From positions 3,410,001 to 3,474,000 of the forward strand of contig NZ_CP014304.1 of assembly GCF_001562275.1 (NCBI RefSeq): 64,000 bases of DNA, written 5' to 3'. Each line of letters starts with the position of its first letter. The first letter of the stretch is position 1. Origin of the DNA: Hymenobacter sp. PAMC 26628. Its GTDB lineage: Bacteria > Bacteroidota > Bacteroidia > Cytophagales > Hymenobacteraceae. Below the pieces are notes generated by a model, which was not told where the DNA came from, did no database searches, and worked only from the letters and a program-made list of their open reading frames with translations. Both the position numbers and the translations under genes were made by a program. Of the stretch, positions 11,347 to 19,893 are shown in pieces.

Positions 11347-13540
11347 AGCGTTCTACTTGTAGCACGCCGTTCACCTTGTTCAGCCGCTGAATGAGCTTGG
11401 TGAGGTGGTCAGTATCGTTGACGAATACCATAATCTGGCCTTCAAAAAATCCGTCGTTCGAATCGACGGTGATGGAGCGCATATTCACCTTCAGACTGGT
11501 GGAAATGATGCGGGTAATGTCGTTCACGATACCCACCCGGTCGGAGCCCTTGAGGCGAATGCCGGCCAGGAAGGCCAGCTCCGATTGCTCCGTCCACTTG
11601 GCGCGCACGATGCGGTTGCCGTAGTTCGACATCAAATCGACGGCGCGGGGGCAACTGGTGCGGTGGATGATTAGGCCCTGGTCGGTTTCAAAGCCAAACA
11701 CGTCGTCGCCAGGAATGGGGTTGCAGCAGCGGGCCAGGCTGTGGTTGAACTTGGCCGTGCGCTCGCCCACCACCAGCATATCGGGCCGCACGCCCCGGAT
11801 TTTTTGCACCTCCGTATCGAACGACTTAGGCTGGAGCGCTGGCGGCCGCGGCGTGGGGATAACCTCGGTGAAAAGCGATTCGCGGATTTCGCGGCCGTCG
11901 AGCTGGCCTACAGCTAAGCGATAGTAAAAATCCTGGGCCGTGGGCGCGTTGAAATAAATGAGCACCCGATTGAAGTTTTCTTGGGTGAAAGCCACGCCAA
12001 TCAACTCCAACCGCTTTTCGAGGATGAACTTGCCGTCCTCGGCCTTGGCGCGCTTATCGTCGCGCAGGAATTCCTTGATTTTGGAGCGGGCCTTGGACGT
12101 GGTAACGTAGGTCAGCCACTCCTCGGTGGGGCGCTGCTTGTGCGAGGTCAGGATTTCCACTTGGTCGCCGTTGTGCAGCTGGTAGCTCAGGGGCTCCAGC
12201 TTCTGGTTCACTTTGGCCCCCAGGCAGTGCATCCCGATTTGGGTGTGGATGTCGAAGGCAAAGTCCAGGGCCGTGGCCTTGTCGGGCAGGATGACGAGCT
12301 TGCCCTTGGGTGTAAACACGTACACCTCCTTCATGAACAGGTTCTGGCGGAACTCGTCCATGAATTCCAGCGCGCTGGAGTTGTTGGTTTCCAGCGACTC
12401 ACGCACCTTATTGACCCACGTTTCCAGGCTGGATTCGGCGTGGGTGGGGTCGGCGGTTTTGTATTTCCAGTGGGCGGCGTAGCCTTTTTCAGCAATGTCG
12501 TCCATGCGGCGCGAGCGGATCTGTACCTCTACCCACTGGCCCGAGCGCGACATTACGGTGGTGTGCAGGCTTTCGTAGCCGTTGGCCTTGGGTGTGCTCA
12601 CCCAGTCGCGCAGCCGGTCGGGGTTGGGCTGGTAGAAGTCCGTCACGATGCTGTACACCTGCCAGCAGGCCGCCTTTTCCTGCTCCGGCGGTACGTCCAG
12701 AATCACGCGGATGGCGAACAGGTCGTACACTTCCTCGAAGGGAATATTCTGCTTCTTTATCTTTTTAAGGATGGAGTAGACGCTTTTCGGCCGGCCTTTA
12801 ATTTCAAACTGGAAGCTCTGGGTTTTCAACTCCTCGTCAATTGGGTGCACAAACTCCTTAATAAAGCGGTTGCGGGCGCTTTGGCTCTGCTTAATGCGGT
12901 CCTTAATGTCGGCGTATACCTCCGTATCTGTGTACTTCAGGTACAGGTCCTCCAACTCGCTTTTGATAACGTAGAGGCCCAGGCGGTGAGCCAGCGGGGC
13001 ATAGAGGTAGAGTGTTTCGGACGCGATTTTGAGCTGCTTGTGGCGCGGCATCGAGTCGAGCGTGCGCATGTTGTGCAGGCGGTCGGCGAGCTTGATGAGG
13101 ATGACGCGCACGTCTTCGCTCAGCGTGAGCAGCATTTTGCGGAAGTTTTCGGCTTGCTCGCTGGTGCCGTAGTCGAATACGCCCGAAATCTTGGTCAGTC
13201 CGTCGATGATGCGGGCCACCTTGGGGCCAAATTCGCGCTCGACGTCGGAAATTTCCCAAGCCGTGTCCTCCACCACGTCGTGCAGCAGGGCCGACACGAT
13301 GCTGGTGGTGCCGAGCCCGATTTCCTCTACCGCAATTTGGGCCACGGCCAGCGGGTGCAGGATGTAGGGCTCGCCGGACTTGCGGCGCATGTCTTTATGG
13401 GCCTCCAGGCTGGTGTTGAAGGCCTTTTTGATGAGCTTGGCGTCGTCGCCGTGCAGATAAGGCTTGGCAGTGCGCAGCAGGCGGCGGTACTGGCGCAGGA
13501 TTTCCTGGCGCTCGGCTTCGATATCGATGACGGGGGACAT
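11336..13540 (-). CDS. bifunctional (p)ppGpp synthetase/hydrolase, RelA/SpoT family
   Basis: A 734-residue long RSH protein that makes and degrades the alarmone (p)ppGpp. Order of domains: HD hydrolase (Y-I-L-H-P-L-A near 60, A-L-L-H-D-V-V-E-D-T near 85 and A-D-R-L-H-N-M-R-T near 151), synthetase (Y-D-L-F-A-I-R-V-I and N-G-Y-E-S-L-H-T-T-V, followed by E-V-Q-I-R and A-A-H-W-K-Y-K), TGS (V-Y-V-F-T-P-K-G-K), a zinc-finger/helical linker with L-A-R-C-C-N-P-I-P-G-D, and a C-terminal ACT domain. Both the HD residues and the synthetase core are present, so it should be bifunctional. Length is normal. It is the first gene of an overlapping pair with the CHY zinc-finger gene. Confidence 0.95.
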   Translation of the reverse strand: MSPVIDIEAERQEILRQYRRLLRTAKPYLHGDDAKLIKKAFNTSLEAHKDMRRKSGEPYILHPLAVAQIAVEEIGLGTTSIVSALLHDVVEDTAWEISDVEREFGPKVARIIDGLTKISGVFDYGTSEQAENFRKMLLTLSEDVRVILIKLADRLHNMRTLDSMPRHKQLKIASETLYLYAPLAHRLGLYVIKSELEDLYLKYTDTEVYADIKDRIKQSQSARNRFIKEFVHPIDEELKTQSFQFEIKGRPKSVYSILKKIKKQNIPFEEVYDLFAIRVILDVPPEQEKAACWQVYSIVTDFYQPNPDRLRDWVSTPKANGYESLHTTVMSRSGQWVEVQIRSRRMDDIAEKGYAAHWKYKTADPTHAESSLETWVNKVRESLETNNSSALEFMDEFRQNLFMKEVYVFTPKGKLVILPDKATALDFAFDIHTQIGMHCLGAKVNQKLEPLSYQLHNGDQVEILTSHKQRPTEEWLTYVTTSKARSKIKEFLRDDKRAKAEDGKFILEKRLELIGVAFTQENFNRVLIYFNAPTAQDFYYRLAVGQLDGREIRESLFTEVIPTPRPPALQPKSFDTEVQKIRGVRPDMLVVGERTAKFNHSLARCCNPIPGDDVFGFETDQGLIIHRTSCPRAVDLMSNYGNRIVRAKWTEQSELAFLAGIRLKGSDRVGIVNDITRIISTSLKVNMRSITVDSNDGFFEGQIMVFVNDTDHLTKLIQRLNKVNGVLQVERFDS

Positions 13541-13618
13541 AGTGGTAAAATAACAAGCGCGGGGCGAAAAAAGTGTTGGGGCCCTGCGCCGGGGGCCCCA
13601 GCAGATAAGCGGCTGGAT

Positions 13619-13650
13619 TTTGCGAACCTAACGAACAATCCGTACCTTTG
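13619..13650 (+). promoter_or_regulatory. promoter for tRNA-Leu (and probably tig)
   Basis: TTTG (13619-13622), a 20-nt spacer and TACCTTTG (13643-13650) match the Bacteroidota consensus well. Transcription should start about 13656-13658, some 25 nt before the tRNA. Confidence 0.75.
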
Positions 13651-13682
13651 CGGGCCCGAAGCAATTGGCCCGGGGAATTGCC

Positions 13683-13764
13683 GCGGATATGGCGAAATTG
13701 GTAGACGTGCCAGACTTAGGATCTGGTGCCGCAAGGCGTGTGGGTTCGAGTCCCTCTATCCGCA
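13683..13764 (+). tRNA. tRNA-Leu (anticodon TAG)
   Basis: An 82-nt class II tRNA: acceptor GCGGATA with TATCCGC, anticodon stem CCAGA/TCTGG around loop CTTAGGA (anticodon TAG), a variable arm (TGCCGCAAGGCG) and T arm GTGGG-TTCGAGT-CCCTC. No CCA is encoded. No clear terminator separates it from tig, so read-through is possible. Confidence 0.95.
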
Positions 13765-13866
13765 CTTTTTACAACGTTTTTCTGGCCCTCAGCTTTGCGG
13801 TTGGGGGTTTCTTTTTACCACTAACCCGATGGGCGCCCGCGCGGCGGGGGCCCTCTTTTGCCGCTA

Positions 13867-15195
13867 ATGAACATTACGCTGGACCGCAACGACGAGCAGC
13901 TGACCGGGCTGCTGACCGTGCATCTGACCGAAGCCGACTACGCCGCCACCGTGGACGCGCAAATCAAGGACTACACCAAGCGGGCCCAGGTGAAGGGCTT
14001 CCGCCCCGGCAAAGTGCCCGTGGGCATGGTGAAAAAGATGTACGGCAAAGGCATCCTAGCCGACGAAATCAACAAAACCCTGGGTAAGGCCGTGGACGGC
14101 TACGTAAAGGAGCAAAACCTGCGCCTGCTGGGCGAGGCCCTGCCGGTGGCCAGCGACGTGGACTTTGACACGGCCAAGGAGTTTGCTTTCCAGTTTGAGC
14201 TGGGCCTGTTGCCCGAGGTGGAGCTGCCCGCCGATGGCACCGTGGAAGTGGAGCGCCACCAGGTGAGCCTTGACGACGACACCATCCAGCAGACCAACGA
14301 GCAAATTGCCCGCCAGTACGGCGAAACCACCAACCCCGACGCTTCGGAAGCCAACGACTACTTGTTCGGCAAGCTGAAAAAGGCCGACGAGGAAGGCGAA
14401 GGCCGCACGGTGCTGCTACCAATTAACAAGGTAAAGAATGGTGCGGAGCAGTTCATCGGCGTGAAGGCTGGCGACGTGCTGACGTTTGACCTGAAGAACG
14501 CGTTCGATAACGACGCGGCGGCCATTGCTGGCTTCTCGGGCCTGAACAAGGCCGAGACAGAAGCCGCCAGCGGCGACTACGTGCTGAACGTGGAGAAAAT
14601 TAACCGCACAGCCGCCCCGGAGATGAACCAGGAGCTGTTCGACAAAGTATTCGGCCCCGAGGCCGTATCGAGCCAGGAGGAGTTCGACGCCAAGGTGCGC
14701 GAAACGATGCAGCAGAACTACGACCGCGAGAGCGATGGGGCCCTAAACAACGCCATCGTGGAGAAGCTGGTGACCGGGCTGGACATCAAGCTGCCCGCCG
14801 AGTTCTTCAAAAAGTGGCTGGTGCGTGCCAATGCCGGCAAGCTCACCGCCGAGCAGGTGGAGGAGCACTACAGCGACTACGAGAAGGAGCTGAAGTGGAG
14901 CCTGATCCGCAACAAGGTGGTGGAAAAGGCCGACTTGAAAGTGAGCAACGACGAGATTGTGAACCGCACGCTCGACAAAATCATGGGCCAGTTCAGCATG
15001 CCTAATATGCCTGATGACATGCGCGAATCGATGCGCGGCTACGCCGACAGCTACCTCAAGCAGGATAACGGCAAGCAGTACGTAGCCGAGTACGAGGCCA
15101 TTCTGGCAGAGAAAGTACTCGAAAACCTGCGCGGCAAAGTTGTTGTTACGGACAAGCCCGTAACGGCCGAAGAATTCCGGAACTTGCACAGCTAA
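13867..15195 (+). CDS. tig: trigger factor, ribosome-associated chaperone
   Basis: Trigger factor binds the ribosome exit tunnel and helps fold nascent proteins. The 442-residue protein has an N-terminal ribosome-binding region with K-G-F-R-P-G-K-V-P at about residue 42, the family G-F-R-x-G-K-x-P signature. A central PPIase-like part follows (around 150-245, divergent, as is usual in Bacteroidota) and a long helical C-terminal domain. I use the ATG at 13867, giving M-N-I-T-L-D-R; a TTG three codons earlier is less likely. The gene order tig-clpP-clpX is the classic arrangement and supports the call. A terminator follows directly. Confidence 0.95.
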   Translation: MNITLDRNDEQLTGLLTVHLTEADYAATVDAQIKDYTKRAQVKGFRPGKVPVGMVKKMYGKGILADEINKTLGKAVDGYVKEQNLRLLGEALPVASDVDFDTAKEFAFQFELGLLPEVELPADGTVEVERHQVSLDDDTIQQTNEQIARQYGETTNPDASEANDYLFGKLKKADEEGEGRTVLLPINKVKNGAEQFIGVKAGDVLTFDLKNAFDNDAAAIAGFSGLNKAETEAASGDYVLNVEKINRTAAPEMNQELFDKVFGPEAVSSQEEFDAKVRETMQQNYDRESDGALNNAIVEKLVTGLDIKLPAEFFKKWLVRANAGKLTAEQVEEHYSDYEKELKWSLIRNKVVEKADLKVSNDEIVNRTLDKIMGQFSMPNMPDDMRESMRGYADSYLKQDNGKQYVAEYEAILAEKVLENLRGKVVVTDKPVTAEEFRNLHS

Positions 15196-15216
15196 GCTGC
15201 GCAGGCCTTGATTCGG

Positions 15217-15250
15217 AAAAGCCCTTACTTTAACGGTAAGGGCTTTTTTG
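15217..15250 (+). terminator. terminator between tig and clpP
   Basis: AAAGCCCTTAC and GTAAGGGCTTT flank a short TTTAACG-type loop and end in TTTTTTG. This separates most tig transcription from clpP. Confidence 0.85.
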
Positions 15251-15342
15251 TTGTCCGTTTGTTTACAACATTAGGGCCCCGGAACCGTCTTTTGTTTTGC
15301 CACCGGGCCAGCGACTGCTTACCCCCTTTATTTTTCCTTCTA

Positions 15343-16050
15343 ATGCTGAATAAACAAGAATTCCGCAAGTTTGCCGTGAAGCACCAGGGTCTGAGCGGCC
15401 TGGGCGTGGACCAGTACATCCAACACGTGGAAGGCCAGACCCGTGGCGGCCTGATCATGCCCACGGGCATGACCCGCTCGGTCATCGAGGAGCGCCCCAC
15501 GCGCTTCGCCGAAATCGACGTGTTTTCGCGCCTCATCATGGACCGCATCGTATTCCTCGGCACGGCCGTGGACGACTACGTGGCCAACATTCTGACGGCC
15601 CAAATGCTGTTTTTGGAGTCGGCGGATGCTAAGAAAGACATCCTGCTTTACATCAACTCGCCCGGCGGGTCGGTGTACGCCGGCCTGGGCATCTACGACA
15701 CGATGCAGTACGTGAACCCCGACGTGGCCACGATCTGCACTGGCCTCGCCGCTTCGATGGGCGCGGTGCTGCTCGCCGGTGGCGCCGCCAACAAGCGCTC
15801 GGCCCTGCCGCACGCACGCGTCATGATTCACCAGCCGTCGGGCGGGGCCCAGGGCCAGTCGTCGGACATTGAGATTACGGCCCGCGAAATCCTGAAGCTC
15901 AAGAAAGAGCTGTATGACATTTTGGCCCAGCACACCGGTAAAACGTATCAGGAAATCCACGACAACTCGGACCGTGATTACTGGATGCGCGCCGACGAAG
16001 CCAAAGAATACGGCTTGATTGACGAAGTGCTGGAAAAGAAAGCCAGCTAA
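15343..16050 (+). CDS. clpP: ATP-dependent Clp protease proteolytic subunit
   Basis: ClpP forms the barrel-shaped serine protease that works with ClpX. The 235-residue protein has the N-S-P-G-G-S-V motif, the nucleophile serine in G-L-A-A-S-M-G, the histidine in M-I-H-Q-P-S-G-G and the aspartate region D-R-D-Y-W-M near the end. I place the start at the ATG at 15343 ([11 protein letters not shown]), which fits Bacteroidota ClpP; the frame extends upstream through the tig terminator and is not used. A bidirectional-looking terminator follows at 16117. clpX lies 740 bp downstream with its own promoter, so the two are separate units here. Confidence 0.96.
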   Translation: MLNKQEFRKFAVKHQGLSGLGVDQYIQHVEGQTRGGLIMPTGMTRSVIEERPTRFAEIDVFSRLIMDRIVFLGTAVDDYVANILTAQMLFLESADAKKDILLYINSPGGSVYAGLGIYDTMQYVNPDVATICTGLAASMGAVLLAGGAANKRSALPHARVMIHQPSGGAQGQSSDIEITAREILKLKKELYDILAQHTGKTYQEIHDNSDRDYWMRADEAKEYGLIDEVLEKKAS

Positions 16051-16116
16051 CCCTCCACCCATTGGGAGAAAGCGTGGCAGCTTACTTACCTTGGCTTGCT
16101 ACACGTTTCGGAGATA

Positions 16117-16148
16117 AAAAAACCCCTGCTACCCAGCAGGGGTTTTTT
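16117..16148. terminator. terminator after clpP, active in either direction
   Basis: A perfect 14-bp stem AAAAAACCCCTGCT with its complement and a 4-nt loop; T runs lie on both strands, so it could serve clpP and any minus-strand transcript from the right. Confidence 0.85.
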
Positions 16149-16290
16149 GTTGGGGCTCCGAGGCCCTTATAGATTGGCTGCCGATGGCCGAAGCCATTGG
16201 CTTGGCAACGAGCAGGTTTATTTGGGATAGGTGGTGGAAAAGGAAAGTTTCGCAAGGCGAGCTTTTGGGGCTCCAGGTGCGGCACGGCGT

Positions 16291-16455
16291 TCAGTGGCCG
16301 ACCACGGCCAGGCGGATGGCCAACGGCGCGCGTACCGAGCCAGGCGGTAGCGGCTGAGGTACCGGTGTGGTAGTAAAAATCCAGGCCGCTCCCGAAGCGG
16401 ACGTGACGGTAGAAGCCATAAAAACCAATTGCAGGTGTTTAGCTGACAGTGGCAT
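16291..16455 (-). CDS. possible small protein, 54 residues, unknown
   Basis: An ATG-to-TGA frame on the minus strand in the 740-bp gap between clpP and clpX. The product has a mildly hydrophobic N-terminal half (V-F-M-A-S-T-V-T-S-A-S-G-A-A-W-I-F) and a proline-rich middle, and is not recognised. It would share the terminator at 16117. No convincing promoter or conserved motif is visible, so it may be chance. The remainder of the gap (16456-16700) shows no gene. Confidence 0.2.
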   Translation of the reverse strand: MPLSAKHLQLVFMASTVTSASGAAWIFTTTPVPQPLPPGSVRAPLAIRLAVVGH

Positions 16456-16700
16456 GGTGGTGAAAAAACAGGAAAGGTAGCAGAGCCTGGGGCCCTACTC
16501 CTCCCTAAGTGTAGTGGAGGACCGGGGGCTGCACACCCGAGGAAAGCTGCGCAAATGTATAAGCCGTGAAGTACTTAAGATACAGGTAAAACTACCCGTT
16601 TTTACGCCCAGTCTTTGGGTTTTATTCGTTGCGTAAACACTGGCTTTTGCCAATCCGGGGCCCTGCTTATTGGCTTGCCATGGCACCAAATGGGCCTTGC

Positions 16701-16733
16701 TTGGCGTTGACGGCCGCAAGCCTTGTACCTTTG
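16701..16733 (+). promoter_or_regulatory. promoter of clpX
   Basis: TACCTTTG (16726-16733) is preceded by TTG at 16701 (spacing 22) and at 16707 (spacing 16). The inferred transcript start near 16740 lies downstream of earlier possible start codons, which supports the GTG start at 16792. Confidence 0.65.
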
Positions 16734-16791
16734 TGTCCGTTTTGCTGGAAAAGCGGGCTCCTTATCACTCCCTACCGCACTATCTTTCTCC

Positions 16792-18015
16792 GTGGCCGAA
16801 ATATCCTGTTCTTTTTGCAACCGCAGCAAGCGCGAAGTCGCTGTTATGATCTCGGGCATCAACGCCCACATCTGCGAAAAATGCGTGGGCCAGGCCCAAC
16901 ATATCCTCGACGAGGAAGCCAAGGCCCAGGAGGCCGGCAAACAGCCGAAATTTAACCTCATCAAACCCCGCGCCATCAAGGAACACCTTGACCAGTACGT
17001 AATTGGCCAGGATGAAGCCAAACGCGTAATGTCGGTGGCCGTGTACAACCACTACAAGCGCCTGATGCAGAAGCCGCAGGAAGACGAAGTGCAGATCGAA
17101 AAGTCCAACATCATCATGGTGGGCGAAACCGGCACCGGCAAAACCTTCCTGGCGCGCATGCTGGCCAAGATCCTGCAAGTGCCTTTCTGCATCGCCGACG
17201 CCACCGTGCTAACGGAAGCCGGCTACGTGGGCGAGGACGTGGAGAGCATCCTCACCCGCTTGCTGCAAGCGGCCGATTATGACTTGGAGGCCGCGGAGCG
17301 AGGCATCGTTTACATCGACGAAATCGATAAGATTGCCCGCAAGAGCGACAACCCCAGCATCACGCGCGACGTGAGCGGCGAGGGCGTACAGCAAGCCTTG
17401 CTGAAGTTGCTTGAAGGCACGGCCATCAACGTGCCGCCGCAGGGCGGGCGCAAGCACCCCGAGCAAAAGATGATTTCGGTGAACACCGAGAACATCCTCT
17501 TTATCTGCGGTGGGGCCTTCTCGGGCATTGACCGCATCATCAAGAGCCGCTTGAATACCAAGCCAATGGGCTTCGCTAAGACGAACTTGGAGGAGCAGGT
17601 GGACACGCAGAACTTCCTGCGCTACGTGTCGGCCCAAGACATGAAGTCTTTTGGCTTGATTCCGGAGCTAATTGGCCGCCTGCCGGTGCTCACCTTCCTC
17701 AACCCGCTGGACAAAACCACGCTTCGCCAGATCCTGACCGAGCCCAAGAATTCGCTTGTGAAGCAGTACAAGCGGTTGTTCGGCATGGAGAAAATTGACC
17801 TTGATTTTACCGAAGAGGCCCTGGAATACATTGTGGACAAGGCCGACGAGTACCGCCTAGGGGCCCGGGGCCTGCGCTCCATTTGCGAGAGCATTATGAC
17901 TGACGCCATGTTTGAAATGCCCGACGAAGTGGGTGCTAACGAGTTGATTATCAACTTGGGTTACGCCCGCAGTAAGTTCGAAAAATCACCGCTGCGCCAC
18001 ATGCGGGCTGCCTAG
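16792..18015 (+). CDS. clpX: ATP-dependent Clp protease ATP-binding subunit ClpX
   Basis: ClpX unfolds proteins and feeds them to ClpP. The 407-residue protein has the N-terminal C4 zinc-binding domain (C-S-F-C near 5 and C-E-K-C near 31), Walker A G-E-T-G-T-G-K-T, the pore loop G-Y-V-G, Walker B V-Y-I-D-E-I-D-K and the sensor-2 G-A-R-G-L-R-S. The start is GTG, because only this codon places the zinc motif at the normal distance from the N-terminus and it lies downstream of the predicted promoter. Length is normal. A perfect 42-bp inverted repeat begins 15 nt after the stop codon. Confidence 0.96.
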   Translation: MAEISCSFCNRSKREVAVMISGINAHICEKCVGQAQHILDEEAKAQEAGKQPKFNLIKPRAIKEHLDQYVIGQDEAKRVMSVAVYNHYKRLMQKPQEDEVQIEKSNIIMVGETGTGKTFLARMLAKILQVPFCIADATVLTEAGYVGEDVESILTRLLQAADYDLEAAERGIVYIDEIDKIARKSDNPSITRDVSGEGVQQALLKLLEGTAINVPPQGGRKHPEQKMISVNTENILFICGGAFSGIDRIIKSRLNTKPMGFAKTNLEEQVDTQNFLRYVSAQDMKSFGLIPELIGRLPVLTFLNPLDKTTLRQILTEPKNSLVKQYKRLFGMEKIDLDFTEEALEYIVDKADEYRLGARGLRSICESIMTDAMFEMPDEVGANELIINLGYARSKFEKSPLRHMRAA

Positions 18016-18030
18016 GGGCCCCGTAGCAAG

Positions 18031-18123
18031 GTTTCGCACCGAGGAAAAACGAGGAAGGGAAGTTTCACAGAGATTATCCAACTCTGTGAAACTTCCCTTC
18101 CTCGTTTTTCCTCGGTGCGAAAC
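18031..18123. repeat. perfect 42-bp inverted repeat between clpX and lpxB
   Basis: Arms at 18031-18072 and 18082-18123 are perfectly complementary over 42 bp, with a 9-nt AT-rich loop. The right arm touches the lpxB stop codon. It could end transcription from both convergent genes, but the stem is far longer than in an ordinary terminator and no T run follows it. A palindromic repeat element is more likely. Confidence 0.95.
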
Positions 18124-19233
18124 TTACGCTTTCAGGTATTTCACCATTAGGGCGGCGGTTTTTTTGGCGGCTTGCTGCTGGCCGAGCTTGGCGCGCAGCT
18201 CGGCGTAGCCGGTTTGAATCTGCGCGCGGTAGTTGTCGTCGGTGAGAAGCTTTTTGAGCTCATCAAGCAGGTTGCGGGCTGTGAAATCGTTTTGAATCAT
18301 CTCTTTCACCACGGCGCGGCCGGCAATCAGGTTTACCAGTGAAATATAGGGCACCTTGATGAGCATTTTGCCGATGGTGTAACTTAGGACGCTGGTGCGG
18401 TAACACACGATTTGGGGCACGCCGAATAGGGCCGTTTCGAGCGTGGCAGTGCCACTGGTGACAAGCGCCGCCGTGGCGTGGCTCAGCAGGTCGAATGTTT
18501 GGTCGAACAGCAGGCGGATACCGTTGCGCTCAAAGTGCTGGTAGTAGGTACGGTCGAGGTTGTCGACGCCGGCCACTACGAACTGATAATCCATGAACGG
18601 CGGCAGGATGGCGAGCATCACGTGCAGCATTTCCTCGATTTCCTGCTTGCGCGAGCCCGGCAGCACGGCGATGATGGGCCGGGCCTCGTCAAGCTGATTG
18701 CGCGTGAAAAAGTCGGCCGTGGGCACGAATTCGGCCACTGCGTCGGCCGTGGGGTTGCCGGCGTAATCGACGGGGTAGTTGAAACGCTGGTAAAATTCTT
18801 CCTCGAAGGGCAGGATGACAAACATCTTGTCGACGCGGGCCTTCACCTGCTCGACGCGGCCTTCGTTCCAGGCCCAGAGCTTGGGCGAGATGTAGTAGAA
18901 CACTTTGAGGCCCTGGGCTTTGGCAAACTTGGCCACCCGCAGGTTGAAGCCCGCGTAGTCAACCAGGATGAGCACATCGGGCTTGTAGGCCAGCAGGTCC
19001 TTTTCGCACTCCTTGAGGTAGCCGCGGAACTTGAGCACGCTGGTGGCCGCCTCCAGAAAGCCCATGATGGACAGGTCCTGGTAGTGGTGCACCAGCTCGC
19101 CGCCGACGGCCTGCATCAGGTCGCCGCCCCAGAAGCGAAACTCGGCGGCGGCGTCTTCCGTGCGCAGGGCCCGCATGAGGTCGGCGGCGTGGAAATCGCC
19201 CGACCGTTCGCCGACAATGAGGTAGTATTTCAT
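18124..19233 (-). CDS. lpxB: lipid-A-disaccharide synthase
   Basis: LpxB (glycosyltransferase family 19) condenses lipid X with UDP-diacylglucosamine to form the disaccharide of lipid A at the inner membrane. The 369-residue protein starts M-K-Y-Y-L-I-V-G-E-R-S-G-D and shows G-G-D-L-M, D-Y-A-G-F-N-L-R, Y-Y-I-S-P-K-L-W-A-W, V-D-Y-A-G-N-P, L-P-G-S-R-K-Q-E-I and S-G-T-A-T-L-E, all typical of LpxB. Length is normal. No other lipid A gene is adjacent, but hldD, which makes the heptose of the LPS core, lies 700 bp upstream on the other strand. Confidence 0.95.
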   Translation of the reverse strand: MKYYLIVGERSGDFHAADLMRALRTEDAAAEFRFWGGDLMQAVGGELVHHYQDLSIMGFLEAATSVLKFRGYLKECEKDLLAYKPDVLILVDYAGFNLRVAKFAKAQGLKVFYYISPKLWAWNEGRVEQVKARVDKMFVILPFEEEFYQRFNYPVDYAGNPTADAVAEFVPTADFFTRNQLDEARPIIAVLPGSRKQEIEEMLHVMLAILPPFMDYQFVVAGVDNLDRTYYQHFERNGIRLLFDQTFDLLSHATAALVTSGTATLETALFGVPQIVCYRTSVLSYTIGKMLIKVPYISLVNLIAGRAVVKEMIQNDFTARNLLDELKKLLTDDNYRAQIQTGYAELRAKLGQQQAAKKTAALMVKYLKA

Positions 19234-19236
19234 TCT

Positions 19237-19340
19237 TGAATTATGAATTAAAAATTATGAATTATGAATTTCGAACTGAGGCCAACCGATTTTATAACCG
19301 ATTTGACGCTGCCAATTCATAATTTTTAATTCATAATTCA
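19237..19340. repeat. AT-rich 27-bp inverted repeat between lpxB and queD
   Basis: Arms at 19237-19263 and 19314-19340 (built from AATTATGAATT units) are perfectly complementary over 27 bp with a 50-nt loop. The arms are almost purely AT in a roughly 65% GC surrounding. The repeat starts just upstream of the lpxB ATG, so it may also influence lpxB expression. Confidence 0.9.
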
Positions 19341-19347
19341 TAATTGA

Positions 19348-19764
19348 TCAGTTGCCGTAGTATTCCACGAAGTTGCGAGGCGTTTCGTAGAGCTTGACGC
19401 AGTGGAGCTGGGCGGGCGTGATGGCGGGCAACTCGCGGGCCAGGATTTGCCAAAAAGCCACGGCCAAATTTTCGGTGCTGGCCATTTGGCCGGCCAGGAA
19501 CGGCACGTCGAGGTTAAGGTTTTTGTGGTCAACCTGGTCGGTGACGTGTTCTTTGATGAGGTCAGACAAGGCCTTGAGGTCGACCACGAAACCGGTGTCC
19601 GGGTCGGGCGTGCCCTTCACCGTTACCACCAGGTCGTAGTTGTGGCCGTGCCAGTTGGCGTTGGCACAGGGCCCAAAAACCTCGCGGTTGCGCTCGTCGC
19701 TCCACTTGGGGTTGTGCAGCTTGTGGGCAGCATTGAAATGCTCGTGGCGGCTAACGTAAATCAT
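19348..19764 (-). CDS. queD: 6-pyruvoyl-tetrahydropterin synthase / QueD family
   Basis: A 138-residue T-fold enzyme of the PTPS/QueD family, which acts on dihydroneopterin triphosphate; in most bacteria the product enters queuosine synthesis. Zinc ligands are seen as H-F-N-A-A-H (about residue 9) and H-G-H-N-Y (near 39). The catalytic cysteine lies in F-G-P-C-A-N and a catalytic histidine in Q-V-D-H-K-N-L. The conserved S-T-E-N-L-A-V follows. Other queuosine genes are not in the window, so the biopterin branch cannot be ruled out. A TATATTTG promoter box lies 51 nt upstream of the ATG. Confidence 0.9.
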   Translation of the reverse strand: MIYVSRHEHFNAAHKLHNPKWSDERNREVFGPCANANWHGHNYDLVVTVKGTPDPDTGFVVDLKALSDLIKEHVTDQVDHKNLNLDVPFLAGQMASTENLAVAFWQILARELPAITPAQLHCVKLYETPRNFVEYYGN

Positions 19765-19814
19765 GGGGCGGGCGGGGGAAACGCGCCGGCCCGCCGCTTC
19801 CCGTATTTTCGGTG

Positions 19815-19822
19815 CAAATATA
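19815..19822 (-). promoter_or_regulatory. promoter -7 box for queD
   Basis: TATATTTG on the minus strand matches TAnnTTTG and lies upstream of the queD start codon. It is back to back with the hldD box, with about 40 bp between them. Confidence 0.6.
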
Positions 19823-19864
19823 CGCCGCCGCCCCCCCGGTGGGGCCCCACAGGCGGGCGGGCCC

Positions 19865-19872
19865 TACCTTTG
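19865..19872 (+). promoter_or_regulatory. promoter -7 box for hldD
   Basis: TACCTTTG lies 21 nt before the hldD ATG. No TTG is at the expected -33 distance because the upstream DNA is nearly all G and C. Confidence 0.55.
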
Positions 19873-19893
19873 GGGCCCCATCTTTTCTCGCTT

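Noticed and set aside
11981..13867. 628-residue open frame on the plus strand opposite relA/spoT
   Set aside because: It is the antisense shadow of a well-conserved gene in GC-rich DNA, with no family-like motif, and its 3' end runs through tRNA-Leu.
18031..18123. The 42-bp hairpin as an ordinary rho-independent terminator
   Set aside because: The stem is several times longer than usual and no T run follows it on either strand, so it is listed as a repeat with a possible termination effect.
19402..19893. Long N-terminal extension of the hldD frame
   Set aside because: It runs antisense through queD; the NAD-binding motif must be near the N-terminus and a promoter box lies just before the ATG at 19894.
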